From positions 49,250,496 through 49,314,495 of the forward strand of contig CM068587.1 in assembly GCA_035048485.1 (NCBI GenBank): DNA of 64,000 nucleotides, given 5' to 3'. The translations under genes and the position numbers were made by a program. Source of the DNA: Pteria penguin (taxonomy: Eukaryota > Mollusca > Bivalvia > Pterioida > Pteriidae). Positions 45,201 through 54,200 of this stretch are shown piece after piece. The stretch's first letter is position 1, and every line of letters starts with the position of its first letter. The notes under the pieces are model-generated. The model was not told where the DNA came from, ran no database searches, and saw only the letters and a list, made by a program, of their open reading frames with translations.

Positions 45201-48200
45201 GATAGATGTAAGTGGATTCTCTTATTATAGAAAGTACATGTAAGTGTTTGTTATTGCAGTGATACTGTAGTATCAAAGGGTTCGCTAATTTTTAATTTTT
45301 CATATTCTTAGTTTTCTGTGAAATGTTGATATTAATAAGATTGTCGGTACTCTTGATGATAGCGTGAATTTCTTTTCAGATAACTGTGATTTGTCACTGT
45401 TAATAGACGAGACCAATCTGGTGGGCACCCCACTAAGTGATGGTGGCTTTGCCATGATGTGGGCAGGTGTACGAGGTACTTACGGAGTAAAAAGTGGCAG
45501 GGTGGCCTTTGAGGTTAAGGTAAATAGGTTCCTTCAAAATATAAATAAAGAATAGAGTCAGATGTCATACCTGATTTTACTGTCATTGGGAGTTGGGCTT
45601 TGTGCTGAGTCCTAGAGAGGATTTTAAGATTACGAGTCTCAGAAATCAAATGGGTAGTCCCACTAATGAATATACATTAGAGTTTGAAGTTTTGGTGAGT
45701 CCAGACCAATTCTTGAGTTCTTGGGGAAACTTTTGATACAATAAGTAAGTGCTTGGTTTGCATTAAAGCTGAGTCAGCCAGTCTTCAAGATGAGTATTTG
45801 TAAATACAAGACCAAAGGGCAGGTAACAGACTTTAAACAATGAACAAACAAGTTCATTTTAAGAGATGATCAATAAGTGTCAAATATGCTTTGTAATTAC
45901 AATATTGATATTGAAAATGAGATTTAAAAAATCTTTCTTTCTTTCAACAGCTTTTGGAGAACTGTAATGTATCACATTTACCGGCAGATGAAATTCATCA
46001 AAATGTAGCCAGAATTGGCTGGTCAACAAATTCTACCTCTCTACAACTTGGTACGTCTTTTCTGATGCTTGAAAACTAGTCAAAAGTTATTTTATACCTA
46101 GATAAAGAAGATGGTAATGATGCAAAATTATCTTCAGTATAATGTATTCGGAACAAGTGAATGAAGTGATTCAGTGTGATATATGTCATTTAAATCTTGC
46201 TTTTAATACAGGTGAAGAGCCAAAATCCTTTGGTTACGGAGGCACGGCCAAGGCAGCTACAGACTGTAAATTTGAAGATTATGGACAGGTTTTTGGAGCC
46301 GGGGATATCATCACTGCTTACATAGTAAGTCAGTTCTTGGATAACTCCTGACATCTTTAATGAATTTTATTTCCATCAGCACTGTTGAATGGAATTTATT
46401 CTGCTGTTCTGTTTTGCATTTCTGGGTGATGTATCTTCCATGTGTGGGAATGCTATTGATTGATCACCAAATGTCTGAGCTCGCACCTGTATGCTTTCTT
46501 TTTCATAATGACGCCATTAAATAATTGGTCTGTCAAACATTAAATTAATTGTGAGGTGACAATGAGATTAACGTAATTGATGTAGTCAAAGTTGCATCTG
46601 GCGATTCCTTAGTTGTCTTTGTTTCAATTTGTGTTCCAAATTCCATCTTGAAAAAGATGACACATCAGCTTTTTTAATTCAGTTTATGAATATGCAAACT
46701 AGAAAACGTACCTACCCAAGTTTTACTTATTTCTGAAAATACCACAGACTTACAACATTTTCTCAATGTTGTTAGTGCCACGAAATATTCAGTTATCAAA
46801 CATTTGCCGATTCCACTGGTTATACTGTATTGTATATTTCAGGACTTTGAAATGGATGAGAATGAAGTGTACATATCTTATGCCAAGAATGGTGATGACC
46901 TAGGAGTATGTTTCCCTATAGAGAAATCAAAATTAGATGATGAAGCCTTGTTCCCTCATATTCTCACCAAAAATGTTGTATTTGATGTCAACTTTGGCTC
47001 ATGGGTATGGAGACTTGTTAATAATTTTTAAGCGTTAACATTGAATAGTATCTAAATTTATAACTGAAATTTAATGGTTTGGGTTGTTTTTTAGATGATT
47101 TGCAAAACTCAGCTCTTATATTATGTAATTTGATGCAAGTAGGGCGGGTGGGTGTCCGTCAACAATTTGATTTCCAGACCATAAGTCCAATATGTTAAGT
47201 GCTATTGCAATGAAACTTCATTTACTTAACATGAGTGGAAGATGTGCCTTATTGAGTCTGGGGTAAAAAAGTCAAGGTCATAGGAGTGGGGTATCAAAAA
47301 TTGGTTTCTGGACCAGAAGTCCAATACGTTAAGTGGTATTGCAATGAAACTTCATACACTTACTCACAATTAGTGGAAGGTGTGCCCTATTGTTTCTGGG
47401 GTTAAAAGGTCAGAGATCAAGGTCATAGAACTGGAATATAAAAAATTTTATTCCAGACCATAAATCCAATACATTTAGTGCTATTGCAATGAAACTTCAT
47501 ACGCTTACTCACCATGAGTGGAAGATGTTCCTCATTGTTTCTGAGGTCCAGAGGTTCAAGGTCATAGGAATGGAGTATCAAAAATTGGTTTCCGGACCAT
47601 AAATCCAATACCATTAGTGTTATTGCAATGCCTACACTTACTAACCATGATTGGAAGATGTGCCCTATTGTTTCTGGGGACCAAAGGTCATGGTCATAAG
47701 AGTGGGGTATCAAAAATTGGTTTCCGTACTATCAGTCCAATATGTTATGTGCTATTGCAGTGAAACTTCATACACTTTCTCACTATGAGTGGAATATGTG
47801 CCATATTGTTTCTGAGGTTTTGCAACTCGGCATATTGCATCTGTGATGCAAATCTCTTGTTTTGTTTTTGGTGTTTCTTTGATTTTGTTTTTGTAGTAAT
47901 ATTACCATAAATTTCATTTTAAATCCCACCTAGCTATCCAAAAAAGAAGTAGTTGCAATTTCATCAGGTATTTGGCACGTAAATATAGCTAGAACTAGAT
48001 TTCACATTTGATTGTACATGTATATATACAAAACTAATGAAACCTTTGCTTTGACAGGAAATCCCCTATGTACATTTGAAGGAAGGTTTTGTATTTATTG
48101 ATGCAATACCTGTGGCAGATAGAGTAAGAGGTACAGCTCCTCCTGCCAAGAAGGAGGAATGTGAGGTAAACACTACAAATAATCCAATGAAGTTGGGGTG

Positions 48201-51200
48201 GGGGGAGTGGAAAAATTTGGTGTAGTAGTAACCCGATTGGTTTGTTGTGCAGGAAATCTGGGTTCAAACCCTGGATTGTACCACTACATGTATGTTCTTC
48301 TTGTTTCTGTAACTTGATATAACTGGAAAAAAAACCCCAGTTGAAAGTAATGTAAAGTACCAGTCAAAAACCATATTAAATACATACCCAGTACTCATTA
48401 ATTGACTTTAAGTGTATTTGTTTGATTTGTAGTGTGTAATAGGGTCAGGTACACTTAATCAGTCCTGAAGGAGCATTATTGGCCAACTATAGGTAATGCA
48501 CTAGTAAACTGCAGTGCAGATTGTAATTCATGTTTGATTTTCGATGTATCAAGTGTTGAGGTCTGCCCTTACACTTGTGGTTTATTATTAGTATTCCAGT
48601 TTCCATGTGATCCAGAAAAATTCTCACTGTACTTGCAGTAGACTTGTATCTTACTCTAGGCTTTTCTCTCAGTAATTCACTATTAGCTGTGATTGCCTAG
48701 AAATACTTGCAAATGGCTTTATTTAGTTTAAATAATGATGTATAATAATAAATTCAATGTTTTGTAGATGATGATGATGATAGGTCTTCCTGGCAGTGGT
48801 AAGACATACTGGTCTGAGAAACACAAGGCCAGCAACCCGGACAAGATGTACAATATCCTGGGTACCAATCTTATCATCGATAAAATGAGGGTAGGTCATC
48901 AGTTTTTAGAGATGATTTATTTAATTTAGGAAAAAACATAGTGAACATTTATTTCTTTAGTGAAAAATGGGGTGAATATGGCTTAGAATTTGTTTGATAC
49001 AGCTAATAGTCACCATAGACATTGCTGTCCATAATAAAATCATACAGACTATTTACATTGAACAGAAAAAGTTTTTCTTAGTGAGATACTTTTGTTGAAT
49101 TTGTATCTGTTGCTGTTAAAGATAGGTTATGATGATTGACCATTCTTGAAATTGAAAGTTGATTTTACTGCAAAGTATGGATTGCAGTGTTAATTTTCTT
49201 CATCTCGTTTCCGTTTAAAACTTCCAGTCATAATGCATATTAATCTTTAGTGTTGTCACAATTGAACAAATATGTTGCGGGGGTGATTTAATTTGTTGTT
49301 ATGAATCATCTGACAGGTAATGGGACTACCAAGAAAAAAGAATTATGCTGGGCGTTGGGATGTTCTCATCGAAAAGTCGACTAAATGTTTAAACAAACTT
49401 CTGGAGATTGCTGCCAGCAAGAAACGAAATTACATTCTCGATCAGGTACAGAAAGGGACCATAGCTCCCCTATCTTCATAGATATCTTTCTTTCAGACTG
49501 AAAATTCTTTGTCAGAAACAATTTTTCTCACCTATTTGCCAGTCGTACGTTTCGCAGTAAGTACAGTCTTTGATGACCTTTTGACAGATCATGAAAGGTG
49601 AGTGACGGGTAGGTAATGAATTCTGTTTCAGGTGAGACTCGACTCTGGATACAAGTTCTTTACAAAGGTAAGATGCTCTTCTGGCATTGTTTATAAAGCT
49701 CTGTTTAGTACATCCTCAAGGAAGGAAAACAAAGTGAGTATTATTGGCACAGAGATGAGGTCATGTACAATTTCCTACAACTGAAAAGAACTACACTAGC
49801 AGCAGCTCGAATACATACATATGGGGATGTCTTGACACTTGATATTTTTGACATGCACAGAGAATACATTTATCTGACTTCAGTTGAATTTTTGATGCAA
49901 TCTTTACAATGATACTTGCTGAGTTAATTTACGAGTCGACTTGTGCTCAGAATTACTTGATATATGACTGTGATCATAGATATATGTGAATAAAATTACT
50001 GTATTAACAGCAAAAATATTCTTGTACATCATTCTCTAGGGTAGGTAAAGATAATGGCTAGTTCTTTTCAGCTTCAAGTAATCAAGGTAGGTTTTGGGGG
50101 TTATAACACCTGAATGGGTGCAACAAACGAGGACAGTTGACGATTTACATGCTTATTTATGTCTTTGGAGTATATATTGCAGATCGTACTTGGAGGATTG
50201 TGGTAGCTCTTGGCGCTATATCATAGCGCAAACGAGCATCACACACGAGAAAAAACTTCTCATTATTGATTACTCTCTACTACTCTTTATTGCCACACTA
50301 GACAAACGTTTATGCATCGGCACGGAGACGTAAATTGCAGCCTTTCGAAGGTTTTCAACGCAAGGCAGTCGTCATTGTCCCTACTGAGGAAGAATTTGAA
50401 AAGCGCGTTGAAAAAAGAACAAAGGATGAGGGAAAGGAAGTCCCTGAACGGGCTGTGCTTGAAATGAAAGGTAGGCTCTGTCGGATCTGGAATACATTGC
50501 CCTTCTACTCATCTTTCAGAACCTACTGTAGTTATGTACACAGCATGTCCTTTATCAATATGGACTTAGATTTTGTTGGTTTAGGTAGAACTATGTATGT
50601 TGGAAATGTCTTGTGTCACGGGGTTGTCATAAAGTTCACGTGTCACAAGATTGGGTCTGATAATTTACTCCATCATTTAACTCGATGTCTTTACAGCTAA
50701 CTTTGCCCTGCCAGAGGAAGGGGTCCTGTTTGACTCTGTCGAGTATGTGGAGTTAGGCAAAGATGAATGCAAGGAGTTGGTGGAAAAGTACAATAAAGAG
50801 GGCAAAGATAATCTGCCTCCTCCAGAGAAGAGGTCCAGATGGGGAGGTAAGTCTGATTTTCTTCTTATAAGGCAGGTACTTAGTTTATATGCCAGACATG
50901 GGTATTACTATAGTCAGCATTCTGCACATTGGCTATCAGTTTGTCCACATATTTTGCTACCAGCTGCAATTTTTAGAAGAGAGTATTATTTCGTATTTAT
51001 GAGCAATGTCTAGAATAAAACTAACACGTTCAACAGGTACACATAGTTGACAAAAACTATCATATGTAGACATACATATGATATACACATATAGGTATTA
51101 TGTATGTACAAAATAAATCCTCAAGTCATCAATGAATCCATACTTAAAGAAACTTAGTGAAAAACTTTGATTTTTGAGTCGGCTTCGGTGAAGCCACACT

Positions 51201-54200
51201 CATTGCAATCACTTTCTTTTCAGGGGTTATAACTTTCACTACAGATATAGAGCTTACTATGCCGCTGAAAAATAAAGTGCCGAAAAATTACTAATGTTGT
51301 CTTAAAAATTCTTGATCAGCACAATGTACCTTTAGCTCAGTTAATTTAAGCTAAACATAAATTAGTATCAATAACTCGAAAAAGGAGTTGCAATAATGTT
51401 TTCAAATTTCGCTTAATGATATGTAGTTGTGACTACTTTACGATGTGTTTACCACCGACACTGTCGGATGTACTCGATTGTGTAATTCTCCGGACAAAGC
51501 ATTTGTCTTGATCTTGTATCGCTTGTTTTTATCGAGATATTTCAATTAAAGTTTTCCCCAACATGTTCTGGAACTTTAGTTCTTTTTCACATATATGACA
51601 AATTTAAAGATCGATCTTCCCGCATTTCCTCTGATAATGAAAATGCAATATAAATATTTAGGTAAATGTTGTATGTTTCTAAATATAAATGATGTTAAAA
51701 CATTATGAGAATCGTGAATAAGATGGTTATTTAATGTCCCACTTGAAGGAATGTCGTTCCTTAGCTCAGCCTCGACTCGTGACAACAATGCAGTAAAACT
51801 TGTTGCCATGAAGTTGTCGATTGCACGTTCATTTCGGATACAAGCAATTGCAAACTCTTTGTCGTAAGATAGTATGAAGAGAGCAAATTTTATTAGCATT
51901 TTGTATAATGACGATGTAGTTGCAACAAAGACCTAATTTTTGACCTGCAGTTCAGAGAAGCCCTAATGAGAGTATCCTGTGGAATGTTGCATGTCATCTC
52001 TTCATGTTTATATTCTAGGAAATGAGAGGCGAGATAGGAGGAGTAATGACAGAAGAAACAGTGGTGGCTTTGATCGTCGTAGTGGTGGTGGTGGAGGTGG
52101 TGGTGGAGGAGGGAACCGCCAGAGAGATAATAGACAAGGTGGTGGTGGCGGTGGCCGCCAAGGCAGTAAGTAACATACATTGTACTTCATTGCTTTGCAG
52201 ATTGTTTAGCACTACATATATCCAGAGATCTGAATTTCAGTCTTGTTCTAAAGTAATGAAACATAGAAAACAAATTCTATTCATAGGAAGTCAGATGTCA
52301 AATTAAATTGTAATATTTAATTGGGGAGGATTTCAATGCCAAGTAGACAAGGAAACTAGAAAGTGATGGAAGTCAAAGCCTTTCTTTGTTTTGGGTTGTA
52401 CAAGTTAAATTTGGGTGGTCAAGCTTTGTGCATAACTTTAACTCTGGTTTTGGTTTATATAAACAGAATATTAGATTTATGCTCTTATGTTTATTTCAGA
52501 CCAAGGCTGGGATCGAAGCAGCAGTGGAAATCGTTGGGGTGGAGGAGGCGGTGGTGGTGGTGGTGGTGGTGGTCGAGACAGAGACCGTGGTTATGACCGT
52601 AATGGTGGTGGTGGCAACCGCTGGGGAGGCGGAGGTGGTGGTGGTGGAAACCGCTGGGGAGGCAGTGGAGGAGGCGGCGGTGGTGGTAACCGCTGGGGAG
52701 GTGGTGGAGGAGGCGGCGGTGGTGGTGGTAACCGCTGGGGTGGAGGTGGTGGTGGAGGAAATGACAGAAGACAAGGAGGAGGTGGCGGAGGATGGAACGC
52801 AGGTGGTGGAGGAAACAGGGTATGTCCACATTATATACTGCACTTTTTCAAATTCTGTAATCATGAATGCTATGAACCCTTTCTAGACTGGAAAAAAAGA
52901 CTGAAACCATGTTGTTGAAGTGATCCTTGTTTGACTTAAAACACATCCATAAAAACATTGCAGTTCCATATATTTTCTACCCTGAGAAGGAACTACTTTC
53001 AAAGAAAGATCCTACAGGGCTATCAAAATCATTAAATGCACCCAGAATTGGACCTTCTTTATTGATGATGTTCCCTATTGCATCGTTAGATTGGGACTTT
53101 CTTTGTTGATGATGTTCCCTATTGCATCGTTAGATTTGGACCTCCTTTATTGATGATGTTCCCTATTGCATCATTAGATTGGGACCTCCTTTATTGATGA
53201 TGTTCCCTATTGCATCGTTAGATTGGTTGCAATGGTTTTATATCATCATACATTAACTGCCGGGAGTGCAGATGGATTCTTCACACTGTGTTACTTGCGG
53301 TGAAGGTTCACTTAGCAGTGTAACTCGGGTTTTGCGGATTCATACAGTCTTCAATATTATATATCAACACTTAAACCTTAAATTATTTGAAGCTACTTTG
53401 AACTGTATGCTGCTTGCATTCTCTGTTGATTTGTATCGTAGGGCTTGAAATTCCCGTTCGCCAATGGCGAGTGAAAATGCCCCCGTGCGAGTGGTTTTCC
53501 GTTTGAACTCGCCCGTTTGGGTTTTTTCAAAATCTTGATCGCTTCAGTGTTTGATTTTATAAAGCATAAGTTTGATCGTGATCGGCATCGTAAAAACAGC
53601 GATAACAGATCATCTTAGGACATCCTAGGATGTTGACTTGAATGTATGCATTGGATGCTGCATCTGACCTTCTTGACCTTTGACCCTTTCATTTCTGTCC
53701 ATGTACATGTATGGTTAACTTTTTGGGGGTAACTCATTTGTGAACATACTATAAGTGCTACAGCTACCAAACTTGCACCAATCATTCATTTGGGGATGTC
53801 AGTATGAGTGCATGCTGCATCTGACCTAGATTTTCTGCTTGAGTGATTTGGTCAACCTATTTTAGGTATCTCAGTTCTGGATAAACTATAAGTGGTACAA
53901 GTACTAAACTTACATCAGTGGTGCATCTTCGTTATCTTCAATTACACTATGTTTTTCGGTTTTTTATTTTTAAAAACACCTTTGAAAATTACGGGCTCCT
54001 TGATTTTGTTACGGGCTCCTTGAATTTGCAGTCTAGGAGCCTGTGTGGCTCCTTAAAAATTTCTCTGAATTTCAAGCCCTGTATTGTGTATTTTGTACTT
54101 GCAGCAAGGGTAGTTCAATCAGTAATGTTCATTGCTTGTGATAGTGAGGTCGGAATTGTCACTTATATATGTGATGCTGTGTTGTCCTATGTGAATGAAA

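Noticed and set aside
50075..50093. 15-nt exon between ttttcag and GTAGGT in hnRNP U intron 15
   Set aside because: Phase-neutral but too short and not conserved in the family; chance match likely.
52015..52864. Minus-strand open frames opposite the glycine-rich exons
   Set aside because: Artefacts of GGT/GGA codons read on the other strand; hnRNP U homology fixes the strand.
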